64,000 bases of DNA from NCBI GenBank assembly GCA_029255685.2, contig CM055320.2:47899910-47963909 (forward strand), written 5' to 3'. Below, piece by piece: positions 45,655 to 58,098 of the stretch (position 1 is the first letter of the stretch; every line of letters starts with the position of its first letter). Position numbers and translations under genes: made by a program. Origin of the DNA: Silene conica. Lineage: Eukaryota > Streptophyta > Magnoliopsida > Caryophyllales > Caryophyllaceae. The notes under the pieces were generated by a model. The model had not been told where the DNA came from and made no database searches. It worked only from the letters and a program-made list of their open reading frames with translations.

Positions 45655-48108
45655 ATAAGGTTGTTTGCATGCAACTCGTTTTTATACGTTTTTGCGAGAA
45701 AATACGATTTTAATTAAAAACGAAAATGAGTAGTACATATAGGATATGCACGAAAATCATATTGCATGTATATATTTCTGGTCTTAAAATAGTTTTAAGT
45801 CATTTTAATGATTTATGGAATAATATTGTTCATTATTGAAATTAATTTGATTAATTTATACTTAAATCGGTTTAATATATGGATATTCGGGAAAAATAGC
45901 TAAATAATATTTCTGGCCATGAATTTTAAATATGTTCTCACATGCATTTAACATATTATGAATATATAATTTTCGAAATTATTGAAGGTTTTATGCATGG
46001 TTTATGATTTTTAATGGTTAAAAGGTCATAAAATGAGTTAAATATGGGATAAATAGTTATATTATGAATTTAACTATGAAAATTTTTGTACATGTCACAT
46101 GCAATATTTAAATCATATGATGAATTTTCAGGAAATTTTTTCGTTAATATTGCATGAATATTGATTTTTATCGTAAAAATCGTAATATTAGTGACATATT
46201 TTAGCTTAAATAGTTTAAGTTCGAATTTGACCATAAAAATTTAATATAGTGTCACATATATTATTTCTAGCATGCATGTGAATTTTGAGCTTTTAATCTC
46301 GAATATTGCATGAGAAATGATTTTAATCGGTAAAATCGCGTAATATATGACACGAATTATTAAAAATAGTAAATGTTGCTTAAATGGTCCGAAAAATTCA
46401 CCCATATTAGTCATATTATGTATGATCATCAACATATTTTTAATTAGTGCCAAAAGTTTCAGAAATTTTAGTTTTAATTTTAAAAAGTTAAAATTGATGT
46501 TGAGTGTTTAAGGAGTCATAATCATTACTTTTCAGATTTAAAACAGTGTGCACCTGATTTTTCTGCATTTTTCAGATACTTTGAGTGTCTAGGAAGATGT
46601 AAAAATTATATTAGTATTTTATTTCATAATTTTTGCAATAGTTTTGAATTTTTTTCGAAATATTATGCATATTATACGGCTATTTTACGAAATAAATGGT
46701 GTATTTCGAAAATATTTGAGTTTTAAGGATCTGAAATTTTAGAAAATTTTCAGTATGTTCAAAATTTTGAATTTTGAATTTTCGAAATTTTTATGACTCG
46801 TTTGATTATTTTAATGCTATTTCCCGTAAAACCGATTAAAACCGAACAATATTAAAATAAAAGTTAAGTTATTTCGAAATTTGAGTAAGACTAAATTTTG
46901 AATCCTAAAATGTGTTAGGAAACTTAACTAAATTGTGAATAGTGATTCATAAAGTGATTAGTGATTTTAAAATTGTTTAAATCACGTTATTCCATAAAAC
47001 CGTGTTATTACGAATAACGATATTTAAAACGTGTTTAAATAGGACGATTTGGCTTAGGTTTTGCATTTTACATAAGCATTGCATATTTAATTATTTTTAT
47101 GAATGTCATAATTTAATTTACGTAATTTTGGAAATTATGTAATTTACTTAGTATGGCCTTAGATTTTAATCGATACTTCCCGTAATGTAAGGGTTTATCG
47201 ATTCGGTTGTAATTTAATGTGATCTCGTATCACTTTATTTTATTGTTTTATTTATTTTATAATGTATAAAATAGATAGAAAATTTGTAATTATTTGTAAT
47301 TCCGGAGATCCTTGAAGACGGTGCCATTTCGGAAAGGAGTTCCGACCAAGACGGAGTTTGCCTTGGGATGCGTGCCGCGAGTGAAGTTCAAGGGACCAAA
47401 GGAGTTGGTTTCCGAATTTGTAATTTACTTTATTTTCTATTTTAGGAAAGGCCATACTAGGGTGTTTTATTTATGCTTTTATTTATGCTTAACATGTTTG
47501 CATGCATAGCCAAATCGTCATTAAACTCATGCATTTCATCGATTTAATCGACCGTGTCAATTAAATTTATCGATAATTCACCGACTTAGTTCACTTAAAG
47601 GAGATAGATAATAAATTGACAAGATCTCTTACGTTATTTAAAAATCGAGACATAGCCATACCAAAAAGTAAAGGACCCGCGAAGGATCTTCTTCATAAGG
47701 GAGTAGGCTCGGCTAAACCGGGGTACAAACCTTATTACGTTGGTGAAGTGGGGTAATATGATTACGGTTTTCTTGAAATTTGGTCGATCTCGACGAAGGT
47801 ATTCGAGCCACCGTAGTGGTAATAAGTTCGGGCTAAGATAAGAATTAGAGTAATTTTATCGACCGAGAGTTCTAAAAGTAGAATTGATTAAGGAGTTAAT
47901 CTACCGAGTCATATTAATGAGGGATGTATCGGCTAAACCGTGCCCAAGTTAGTATGTATTTGGGTCTCGGGATCATTTACTTAATTGGGTAAGAGATCAT
48001 TAAGTAGATGCTTAACTTGTTTAAAATTTTACAAGTTTAATTATTAAAACGATAATTGTGTTTTAATTCCTTGTTTTATTTGTAGTTCTTTTTCCGACTT
48101 ATCAATCA
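45655..48108 (+). other. E3 leader with ~157-bp tandem repeats
   Basis: AT-rich, non-coding. The phrase CACATGC or its variants recurs at about 45940, 46096 and 46253 (spacing 156-157 bp), the counterpart of the E1 leader repeats. The later part (47280-47510) is GC-richer and resembles the E4 leader at 53900-54060, ending near GGCCATACTAGG. Confidence 0.65.
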
Positions 48109-48900
48109 ATGGCAAATAACGCTCCATCACTCCCACAACACGACTCGTTGCTCCAATCTTTCATGAATCGTTGCAAGCTTAGGAAGCAAGGCACTAATTT
48201 CAATGATTGGGAATCCCAATTACTTCTTGCTGCGGAAGGTGACAATAAGATTTGTTTCCTTACAAGAACCGCTCCTCCTATTCCTACTGCTCACTCCACG
48301 ATTGAGATTCGTGAGGCCTATGAGGCCTATATGAAGGAGTCAAATATTCTTAGAGACATAATCATTTTCACTTTGGAGCCGGATCTCCGAGACAGAATGA
48401 TTATGTTTAGCACGGCAAATGAGATTTACACCAAGCTTAAGAATATGTTTTATCGAACTCCAAGAACTTTGCTTGATGAAGTAATTTCTGCTTGTTTTGA
48501 TCCTAATTCTTATAAGGATCAACTTTCAAATTCTCATGTGATTAAGTCGGTTGATTCATCCGAAATCTTGCGAACTAAATGCTTGCGAGCTCGTGAATCT
48601 GTTATAGTAAATCGATTTCTTCGCGCCCTTAAAAAGCATTCGCGGGAAAGGAGGGATTTTGGACTTATTCGAAGTCCTAAGAAGAACTCACTTAATCTTG
48701 AGAATAAGAGCAACAGGAAGCAAGAAAAGGGAAATGGTAAAGGAAAAGGGAAAATGTTATCCTTGACCACATCATCTTCAAAGGTTGAAAATAAATGCCA
48801 TTATTGCATGAAAATAGGGCATTGGAAACGGAATTGTCCAATGTATTTGGCCGACCTAAAGCTTGAAAAGTTCACTCTTTTGGTAATAATTCTTGTTTAA
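48109..48900 (+). CDS. Copia-type gag polyprotein of E3 (263 aa)
   Basis: Capsid/nucleocapsid protein homologous to E1 gag: shared FMNRCKL, NFNDWESQLLLAAEGD and YMKESN-type phrases at the N-terminus, and a CCHC knuckle CHYCMKIGHWKRNC at about residues 230-243. Compared with E1 (302 aa) about 40 residues are missing from the second half of the capsid domain, around residues 170-200, where the E1 stretch from DRILHSL to ERDMGL has no clear counterpart. The frame is open and stops 20 residues after the knuckle. No protease follows. Because the capsid half is shortened, assembly by this copy alone is doubtful. Confidence 0.88.
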   Translation: MANNAPSLPQHDSLLQSFMNRCKLRKQGTNFNDWESQLLLAAEGDNKICFLTRTAPPIPTAHSTIEIREAYEAYMKESNILRDIIIFTLEPDLRDRMIMFSTANEIYTKLKNMFYRTPRTLLDEVISACFDPNSYKDQLSNSHVIKSVDSSEILRTKCLRARESVIVNRFLRALKKHSRERRDFGLIRSPKKNSLNLENKSNRKQEKGNGKGKGKMLSLTTSSSKVENKCHYCMKIGHWKRNCPMYLADLKLEKFTLLVIILV

Positions 48901-50664
48901 ATTCATGTTATAACATTAACTTTTGTATAGTGATGCAAGTTGTTAATGCTAACCCTTTTTTAAATTGTTTTAAAGGGACTCCATCCAAAAACTATGGCAA
49001 GGAGAAAGGAAAGGAGAGCTTAAAGCTCATTCCATGGATGGCTAAGGTAGCATCCGAGATTGAAGACATGAAGAGCATGGCTCTAATTTTCATTTGATGT
49101 CTTCTTTCTTTTTGCATTTTAATTTAAGAACTTTGTATTTCTTGTACGACAAGAATATTATTGAAACAATGGTTGTAATAGTGGTGACTTGGTTTTCAAC
49201 CCAAGTCATCCTTTTGTTCTTAATCAAACATGTTTGGTTGTTTTAAAATGCTTTTATAACATGAATTGATACGATTTTCATAGATCGTAATAAAGTACAT
49301 TGAATGATTCAACGTACGGATGAAATGATAGGATCATTATAAAAGTAATACGACTTACTTAAAAACGAGAATTGCATCCCGTGAAATACTTCAAATTCAA
49401 ACATAAGAACATCAGTTCATTATAAGATTTTCACCTTAAATGAAAGAATATGTTAAAATCTCAAATACTCACATAATTCTTTATCCAATACATTGTTGAC
49501 GGGCGGAAATGCTATCCTTCCTAAAATACAGGTTATTTTAGAGGATAGAGTGGGAGAAATTCTACGCCCGTAAACCAATGATATAAACATAGGATCTTAG
49601 AGAAGAGTTCTATGAGGAGTCCTTGAGAAGAATTCTAAGAAATTGGATAGAAGAAACTACGTGAGGACACAGAAGAAACTACGCGAGGACACAAAAGGAA
49701 AATGTTCCATATGTTGTCAAAAGTTCCTAGAGAGGACAAAGGGAACCGCGAGTGTTAACGGAAGGAAATCGTTTCCATGATGTTAATGTTTCTGTTTTAT
49801 AAAGATAATAGGGGAGAAATCGTCTCCCGTTCTCATGATAATACTAAGATTCTTTCTGTGGGAAAGAAAATGAGAATGAAATGTTCATTACGAGTTGAGA
49901 AAATGTTTGAAGTAAATCAAGATGAAATGTTCATTACGAGTTGAGAAAATGTTTGAAGTAAATCAAGATCACAATTTATACTTTGTGAAATCCAAATGGG
50001 TTGTAAGAGACAATTTGAACCCCATAAGTGAACTGGATTAACTTAGTATAGCCCATAGTCGCTTGTATGAGGTGACGTCTCGAAGCGACTACAATGTGAG
50101 GCGATTGATGGCAAGTTCAAATGTCATAGAGTCATATGGGATGACTAGTCGATCACATCGGCAGACTGTGTAACACTCTGTTGGGCATTTAGTGACCGCT
50201 TATAGAGTTCTGGAAATTTTATAATTAGCCCGGTCGTGGCGAGAGCTACTATATTATTCACATAAGTCGATTCTTTGACTTGAGACTGTTCGCCCAAGGT
50301 GATGCAGCCTCAGATTGACTTTGATTTTAGCTCTACGATCATCCGTTAAAGGGGGTCAAATGGGCTTCTTTTGGGTCATGATGGACTGTGTTAGTCGAAG
50401 GGAACAGTAGGATAGGAATTGTCCAACCCCTTTGTCAGGGTTGTCTTAAATCTCAGGGCCACTCGAGGAGAAGTTTAACTGGAAATGCGTGGCCACGCTC
50501 GGAAGGTATCTATGGTAGATAATTCCGGTCAAAGCAGTTAAATCTCCAGATCGAGAAAACCACTCAAGATATGATCAAATGCAAGTACGACCTGGAAGAC
50601 ACCTTGCATTGAGTGGGAGATGACGTAATAGGACAAGAGAATTGGTGACGCACACTTGTCGAGG
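48901..50664 (+). other. E3 non-coding 3' region
   Basis: No pol sequence. A short in-frame stretch at 48977-49098 (begins GTPSKNYGKEKGKESLK, stops TGA) could be a leftover or a spliced end, but nothing supports it. A 59-bp tandem duplication lies at about 49864-49970. The 49990-50660 part aligns with the E4 3' region at 58650-59330. Confidence 0.65.
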
Positions 50665-50677
50665 ACAAGTGGGAGAT
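50665..50677 (+). other. E3 polypurine tract
   Basis: ACAAGTGGGAGAT abuts the 3' LTR; the same tract precedes the E4 3' LTR. Confidence 0.7.
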
Positions 50678-51888
50678 TGTTGGGAAATGTGTCCTCAACA
50701 ATAGTGCGATCACGATAATGATGAAAATCATTGTCATAAATCTTATGAAATGAATATGCAAGGGACGATCCGATATTTGATATAGTCAACTGACCAACAT
50801 TAATCGGTAATGATTGGCTGACTAGAGTTTAACATTGCTGTCGTGTGACGGTGGTGGTCAGTTGATCCCTTTAGGTCACACCTTTAGGACTAACCCCTTA
50901 ATCGTATATTGATTAATTGTATAGGATACAGATTGATCGATATTATAAAACCGTATGTTGAGAAATTAGAGGTTGAATCTTAAGGTAAGATTTATATTTG
51001 AAATTGAAAAGTGTCAATTGTCAAGTATTAATCGATATTTATGAAATATCGAAAATTAGTATAAAGAATGGTTTATGGTTATGACAAACGTTGTTAACAT
51101 ATCGTATCGACGATTATTACGATAACCATATGTTGAGACAATGATTTCGAATCAACTCAATGATTTGTTAAATATAATTTTATTAATTTAGAAATATTAT
51201 TTACATGGTAAATTTATATTTTAAATTAATACAATTGTTATGTCACATAAGATGTTACATAAATTATACAAATTATAAAACGTAAAATAAAAGAGCATTT
51301 TACGTTTATATGTACCGGTTGTGGTGGTAATGTTTTATGGGTTTAAATAAGGATTAATTACCCTAAAGACACATTAAGTTATTAGACTTAAAACCTAAGG
51401 TGTAGTGCAAGACACAAGTTGACTCTTTCACTAACCTAGGCCTTGTGTCCCACGGCCAAACCCACCCAACCATCCCATTCTATAAATATGTTGTTAGACA
51501 CATATTAAAAGGTTAATGAAAACCTAATATCTTTCTAGTGTGAGAAAGTGCTAATAAAACCTCAATAATATTATCTTCATAATATTTCGACAATACTATT
51601 GTTAGTATTAGTATACGGTTTTGACCTTAATCCGTCTCCTAGCTCGGGTTTGGTTTTGGTTCGATTAAAGGGTAAGTCTTGGTGCGCACTCATTGGAGGC
51701 AAGCTTACTTGGTTGCTCTTGGAGGATCGTCCTTAGCATTTTTCGGACCGGTTGTAAGAATACGATTCTCATTATTTCCGCATTTTTGTTGCATGCATAA
51801 GATCGACTATATTAAAATAAGTTTAATTAGTATATTAGTAAGACTAATAGTATAAACTAGCTAGTATGACTACCTATAGAAACCAACA
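50678..51888 (+). repeat. E3 3' LTR (1211 bp)
   Basis: Pairs with 44429-45639; followed by GATAC. Confidence 0.95.
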
Positions 51889-51901
51889 GATACACACCTT
51901 T

Positions 51902-52906
51902 TGTTGGGGCTGGTGTCCTTGACAATTAAGTACAATGACTTACTAAATCTCTTAAAGGATCACAAGGGCATACTTCAGTATTATTATCAGTTGATCCACG
52001 TTTATCAATAACGGTTGGCTTGCTAGATAAGTTTGACGTTATTGTCATACGGATGGCGGTGATCAACTGGTCCCTATACGTCACACCTATAGGACACGTT
52101 TGAGAGATGTGAAGGTATGAAAATACAGTCACATTTATGCCGAATACGACTAAACAGTTAGTCAGAGGTATTGACTATTAAATTAGTCAATAAGATGTTG
52201 AGATTATTATTTAATATGGATTAAATAATTTTAGCTAACACGGATTACATGATTAATTCGTAAATTAAATATAAACGGTTATATTTAATTAAATATTGTA
52301 TTCGAATATTAATATAAACAGTTATATTAATTTGGGTAATTATATCGTAATTTTATCAGACCATTATTAATACATCGACTGCATTAATATCTGATAACAC
52401 GTGTACGATTTATAAATAAAACCTGCGAATAATATTTAGCTAATCGGGTCGAATCACGCAAAGGTATAAGGTAAGAGTGGGAAAAGCCCACTCTCACCTC
52501 AACCCGTTCGGCCGACCCAATCACTACATAAGGAGAGTCCTTCTCCTTTTGTCAGGTTACTGCTTCTTTGATTGTTTTACTGATTAAACATATCTCAAGG
52601 AAATTAGGGTTTTGAGAACTGCCTTTTCCCAAAACCCAGATCTCACATCTAAAACCTCACAATACTCTCCCCATATTGCAAGGCAATTGGAGAGCCTTTC
52701 TAGCACACGCGGCATCATCTTAAACAAAGTCTTGGGTGCAAGTTATAGGAGGGAATTTACTTTAATTCCTGTTCTTAGGCCTATTCAAGCAAGGACCCAA
52801 GGTTGTATTCCTTTTCATGTTTTTATTAACTTATGACAATAATCTCAATTGTAAAATTCGTTATAATCCTTCAAGTTTAGGGCGAATACATGTTTTATTC
52901 CCCACA
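51902..52906 (+). repeat. E4 5' LTR (1005 bp)
   Basis: TGTTGGGGCTGG...TTCCCCACA, matched by 59411-60072. Confidence 0.92.
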
Positions 52907-52908
52907 AG

Positions 52909-52925
52909 TGGTATCAGAACCAAGG
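52909..52925 (+). other. E4 primer-binding site, tRNA-Met type
   Basis: TGGTATCAGAACCAAGG two bases after the LTR; differs from the usual GAGC form at two bases. Confidence 0.75.
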
Positions 52926-54722
52926 CCACGAGATTTTACTTTTGTGTTTTTCATAAGTTTTAATTTAAAAATTTTGAAAATTGATTTCTGTCGGCGTGTG
53001 GGTCGGTCGACCCATTATTGTGGTCGGTCGACCTCTGCCCGCGTAGGGTTTCTGTTTTTCGGCAGTTTCTCTTTTGTATAATCGATCTTGTTTTCGATTC
53101 CTGTTTACATATTGTTAATTAATCGATATTCTTGACAATATGTGAACCCGAATTGCTGTTTATTTTGATTTACGCGTTTTGAATCAAAGGTTAGAACTTG
53201 TTTTATTTGAAAGTACAGCAATTTCGCGTTTTCAGAAACTCGTCTTGGTATTTTGTGGTCGGTCGACCTGTTTATTGGGTCGGTCGACCACCCTGCAGTT
53301 ACAGGAATAAAAAAAAAAAAAAATTTTTTTTCCTGTCAGGAGGTCGGTCGAACTGTTTATTGGGTCGGTAGACCTCTTTCCTATAACAGTCGTTTTATTT
53401 TCGGAAAATAACTTGTTTTTATTTTCCCATGGCCTTAAGTAATATACTGTATACGGAAATAGTATATTATTTTTGTGAAACGGTTCACTCTCGCATGATA
53501 CATATTATTTTAAAACGGTTTAAGATAATGGATTATAAACTTATTAAAATTAAAGTGGTTAAAACGGTGTAATCACATAATTTTAATCCCTTAAAGGTGG
53601 TTTGGTAAAATTTGTTAATCATAATAACAATATTATGTCATGTATGAATTTTAATTTTAGTTGATGCATTTTATTTATCGCCTTGTTGAATGCCTTTTGA
53701 ATGCTTTCTATAACGTATTTAATTTTGCAAACGGTTGTAACTTAGTGTGGCCTTAGTAGATTGTGTCACCGTAATGATGGGACACAGTCTTGCTTGTAAT
53801 TTTGAGATCTTGAATCTCCGTTTTGGGTTTTTGCCATGTAATTACTTTTTTATTTAAATTAGAATGTAAATAGGGTTATATTTGTAATTTAAATTAGTAA
53901 TTTTGTGAAGACCAAAGACGGAGACCGGATGCTCACTCCCGCTGCAAAGACCGAGATGGAACATCAAGACAAGCTTCTAGGGTCCAACGGTGGATTCCAA
54001 AGTTGTTTTTATGTTTATTTTGGTAGGATAGGCCACACTAGGACTTTTATTTACGTTTATCGCATTTATTTTATGCTTTCATCGATAATAGCTTGCATCA
54101 TATTCCGCCTAAAACCAAACCACCTATAACATGCCTGAAAACTGACTCGTGTAGAGGTTACGCGTTAGTTTTCTATGACAATACAGATGTCACATGTCAA
54201 TTGCAAAGCCATCACTTTATTTCATTCATTCACGCATATGCTAGATATTAGTTCACTTAAAATGGATAAATAAAAGTTGATGGGGTCTTCCTCGTATAAC
54301 CAAAAATTGAGAATAGTCTTTATAAATCAGACTCCCATGAATCCCTTCTTCGTCGGTAGGCATAATATGACCCATTCTACGTCGGGTAAGTGGGAACAGA
54401 TGATTTATTTTATCTCAACATCATGGTCACTCGATACTATCTAGCGACTGAGATGGACTAATAGATAGGATTTACGGAAATCTATCGACCAAAAGTTCCA
54501 ACGGTGGAATTAGCCAAGCTGTGGGCTCATCAATATACGGAAATTGAGTCTTGGGATCGTTTATATAATTCATGAGGGAGATCAATTATATAAATGCATG
54601 AGTCTACGAGTTTAAATACAATTTAAAATAGACTTAAATCACAACAATGAGTTGCTTATAAGGTTTTGTTTTATCTTCTTTTCAGTGTAGAACACGTTCA
54701 AATTAAACTGCTGTATAACTAA
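52926..54722 (+). other. E4 leader with three palindrome pairs
   Basis: Non-coding. Pairs of GGTCGGTCGACC lie at about 53001/53021, 53257/53278 and a mutated pair at 53341/53365, each pair 20-24 bp apart. An A/T homopolymer tract lies at 53308-53330. The distal part resembles the E3 leader. Confidence 0.7.
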
Positions 54723-55660
54723 TGGCTGGTGAAGACCCAATGCCAAGTGCCAAGCTAGCACGTGAATCCTGGCTAAAAGCCTTCATGGACTCCATGAATC
54801 AGTCTACTAGACTGAGGAATGATGGGTCAAACTTCTCTGACTGGGAGCAGCACTACGGAATGCTGCCATTGCTGACGGAAAGCTTAAGTACTTAACTGAG
54901 CCAATTCCGGCACACCCAGGAACTGCAGCTAGAGCTAACGAAGTTCGCGCTCATAGCGACTTCGTCTTGGAAGCGGGTGCGATAAAGAACGTACTCATCT
55001 ATGCAATGGAATCCAATTTGCAAAGACGCTTCATAACCCATGGTGCAAACAAGATTTTCACCACGCTCACTAACGAATTGTCAAAGGCTCCGAGAATCGT
55101 TTCTTATGAGCATACTTGTCGCTTCTTTGAGGCGAAACTCCAGAAGGGCCAAGCGGTTAGCCCACATATTCTCAACATGATTGAGAATATCGAGAAACTG
55201 GAGGCCCTAAACTGCAAGATCAGTGAGAACATAATCGTTGATCGAATGCTTCATTCGCTTCATGATGGGTTCGCCCTCTTTAGGGCCAACTATTACATGA
55301 ACGACATGAAGAAGACTCCTCATGAGCTCCACTCCCTTCTCGTACAGACCGAGAAGGATCTGAAATTAAGTGGGAGCGTGAAGCAAGATGTTCTCATGAT
55401 CTCCAGTAAGGGTAAGGGTAAGGGTAAAGCTAAAGCTCAGGGCGACCTAACAGTAGGCAAGCCCAAGTTTAAGAAGTCAGGATTTACTAAGAGTGGGCCA
55501 GGTGAGTCGAGCAACTCACAGGGCAAAACAAAGAGCAAGGATACTAGCATGGAATGCCACCATTGCCACAAGACTGGGCATTGGAGGCGCTCATGCCCCG
55601 TGTATCGTGAGGACATTAAGGCAGGCCGCGTTACTCCTGTTGGTATGTCTTCTTCTTCTT
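54723..55660 (+). pseudogene. E4 gag, frameshifted
   Basis: Starts MAGEDPMPSAKLARESWLKA at 54723. The frame breaks at about 54845-54850 and the protein continues in the next frame, where it is open from before 54967. The capsid part contains AIKNVLIYAMESNLQRRF and DRMLHSL, homologous to E1 gag. A Lys/Gly linker and a CCHC knuckle CHHCHKTGHWRRSC (55555-55596) follow, then AGRVTPVG, where gag passes into protease without a stop, unlike E1 and E3. Confidence 0.85.
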
Positions 55661-57261
55661 TTATTCACATGATTGAGATTAACCATGCAAGTTACGGAAC
55701 TTGGGTACTAGATACTGGTTGTGGTTCTCATCTATGTAATCATGTGCAGGGCCTCCGAAACCAAGAACCCCTCATCAAGGGTGAGGTTGACCTGCGTGTC
55801 GGGAATGGAGCACGTGTTGCTGCAGTCTCGAGGGGAACATACGTGATCCAGCTTCCAAGTGGATTCGAGTTATCTTCATATAACTGTTATTATGTTCCTT
55901 GTTTATCCAAAAACATTATTTCAGTTTCTGCACTTGACAAACTTGGTTTTTCATTTGTAATAGAAAATAACAGTTGTATTTTCTCATTACACAATATGAT
56001 TTATGGCAAGGCAGTTTCCATGAATGGAATTTATGTTTTAGATCAAACCACTGAAATATTACATGTGAATAATAAGAGATTGAAGGTAGGTGACAAAGAT
56101 CAAACTTACCTATGGCATTGTCGTATGGGACACATAAATGAGAAACGCGTAAAACAGCTCATACGGAATGGAGCTATCTTGGCCTTTGATTTCGAATCAT
56201 ATGGCACGTGTGAATCATGTCTCATCGGTAAGATGACTCGTATTTCCTTCAAAGGTGTTGGAATGCGCGCTGCCGACCTATTAGGACCCATACATACGGA
56301 CGTATGTGGCCCTATGTCGATCAACGCACGAGAAGGCTATAGGTATTTCACCACTTTCACGGATGACTTGAGTAGATATGGCTATGTCTACTTAATGAAG
56401 CATAAAAGTGAATCCTTTGATAAGTTCAAAGAATACCAAAATCGGGTACAGAACCAGCTGGGAAGAAAGATTAAAGCACTACATTCTGATCGTGGTGGTG
56501 AGTATCTTTCACACGAGTTTGATCAACACCTTAAAGACTGTGGCATCGTGCTACAGTTGACTCCACCTGGAACACCACAATTAAATGGTGTGTCCGAACG
56601 GAGAAATCGAACTCTACTCGATATGGTTCGATCCATGATGAGTCACACCGTTGTGCCTGATTCATTGTGGGGCTATGCTCTTTTGTCAGCCGCTCTAATA
56701 CTTAACCGAAGTCCGTCTAAAGCTGTTGACAAGACTCCATACGAATTATGGAAGGGAACGGTCCCTAACTTGTCCTTTATTCGGGTTTGGGGCTGCGAGG
56801 CTTATGTCAAGTGGAGACACGAGGATAAGCTCGGCCCGCGATCGGTCAAGACATACTTTATAGGTTATCCAAAGGGAACTTTTGGTCATTACTTCTACTC
56901 GCCAACCGAACAACGTGTTTTTGTTGCGGCTAGTGCAACGTTCTTAGAGAAAAAATTTCTCGAGAACAAGTCGAGTAATAGAACCTTCGATCTATCGGAG
57001 GTTCAAGAACCAACTACCGAGCAACCATTGGAGGAAGCAGTTCCTTCAACCCCGGCTGAGGTAGAAATCCCTGAGGATCCTAGGAGGTCGGGAAGAGTCT
57101 CTATTCCTCCGGACAGATACATTGGTATGGTCGAGGAACATGACATAGATGACGTCTTACTCCTAGAGGATAATGAACCCTCAACCTATAAAGGTGCCAT
57201 GACTTGTTCTGACTCAAAGCTATGGCTAGAAGCCATGCAATCCGAGATGGACTCCATGTAG
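55661..57261 (+). pseudogene. E4 protease and integrase
   Basis: In frame with gag. Aspartic protease active site LDTGCGS (Asp codon at 55711), then the GAG-pre-integrase zinc domain (LWHCRMGH and CESCLIG, about 56110-56225). The integrase core has acidic residues in HTDVCG (about 56290), HSDRGGEY (about 56485) and GVSERRNR (about 56590). This enzyme pair cuts the polyprotein and inserts the cDNA. The frame ends at TAG 57259-57261, followed 15 bases later by TAA 57274-57276, both inside what should be continuous coding sequence leading to RT. The ORF 54967-57261 is otherwise open for 764 codons. Confidence 0.9.
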
Positions 57262-57282
57262 GAGAACAACGTGTAAGATCTT

Positions 57283-58068
57283 GTGGACCTACCTGCAAAG
57301 GTACGTCCCCTTCAATGCAAATGGCTTTACAAGATAAAGCATGCCTTGGAAGGTAAACAAGATATCCATAAGGCAAGACTAGTTGCTAAAGATTTCACCC
57401 AAGTGCCAGGCTTGCACTACGATGAGATCTTTGCACCCGTAGTCATGCTACGTTCCATTCGGAGTATCTTAGCGATCGCCGCATTTCACGATTATGAAAT
57501 CTGACAAATGGACGTTAAAACTGCCTTCTTAAACGGTCATTTGGAGGAAGAGTTGTACATGGTACAACCCGAGGGTTTTAGTGATCCAGAACATCCTAAG
57601 AAGGTTTGCAAGCTTAAGCGTTACATCTATGGACTTAAGCAAGCATCACGGAGTTGGAATCATCGCTTCGACCAAGTGATAAAAGAGAATGGGTTCATTC
57701 GATCAGTCGAGGAACCATGTCTCTATATCAAGTCGAGTGGGACCAAGATTGTCTTCCTAGTACTGTATGTCGATGACATACTCTTGATTGGGAATGACAT
57801 ACCTCTCCTTTCTTCGGTTAAAGCATGGTTGAAAAAACATTTCCAGATGGAAGATCTGGGAGAGGCACAAAGAATTTTGGGCATCCGTATCTACAGGGAT
57901 AGATCACGACGGATGTTGTCTCTCAGTCAGGAGTCTTACATAGATAAGATTCTGGAGAGATTCAGCATGACGAACTCCAAGAAAGGGTTCCTTCCTATGA
58001 CTACTGGGCTTCACTTGAGCAAGACTCAAGAAGCTAAGACATTGGAAGAGAAGGAACGCATGAGTTGA
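57283..58068 (+). pseudogene. E4 reverse transcriptase
   Basis: Two open pieces in one frame (57283-57504 and 57508-58068) separated by TGA at 57502-57504. Copia RT landmarks: [24 protein letters not shown] and the catalytic YVDD (57766-57777). A further TGA at 58066-58068 cuts the link to RNase H. Three of the stops fall where a Trp or Arg codon would differ by C-to-T or G-to-A, which fits decay of methylated cytosines. Confidence 0.9.
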
Positions 58069-58098
58069 ATTCCTTATGCTTCGGCTATAGGATCGATC

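Larger units (their letters stand above)
44429..51888 (+). mobile_element. E3: complete gag-only Ty1/copia element
   Basis: LTRs of 1211 bp each (44429-45639 and 50678-51888) look identical by eye, and the target duplication GATAC (44424-44428, 51889-51893) is perfect, so the insertion is recent. The internal 5.0 kb holds primer site, a 2.4-kb leader, gag (48109-48900), a 1.8-kb non-coding 3' region and a polypurine tract. There is no protease, integrase, RT or RNase H. Leader, gag and 3' region are homologous to E1 and to the coding element E4. Confidence 0.95.

Noticed and set aside
54967..57261. Intact host gene because of a 764-codon frame
   Set aside because: Zinc knuckle, LDTG protease, integrase and adjoining RT show it is copia gag-pol, with stops and a frameshift.
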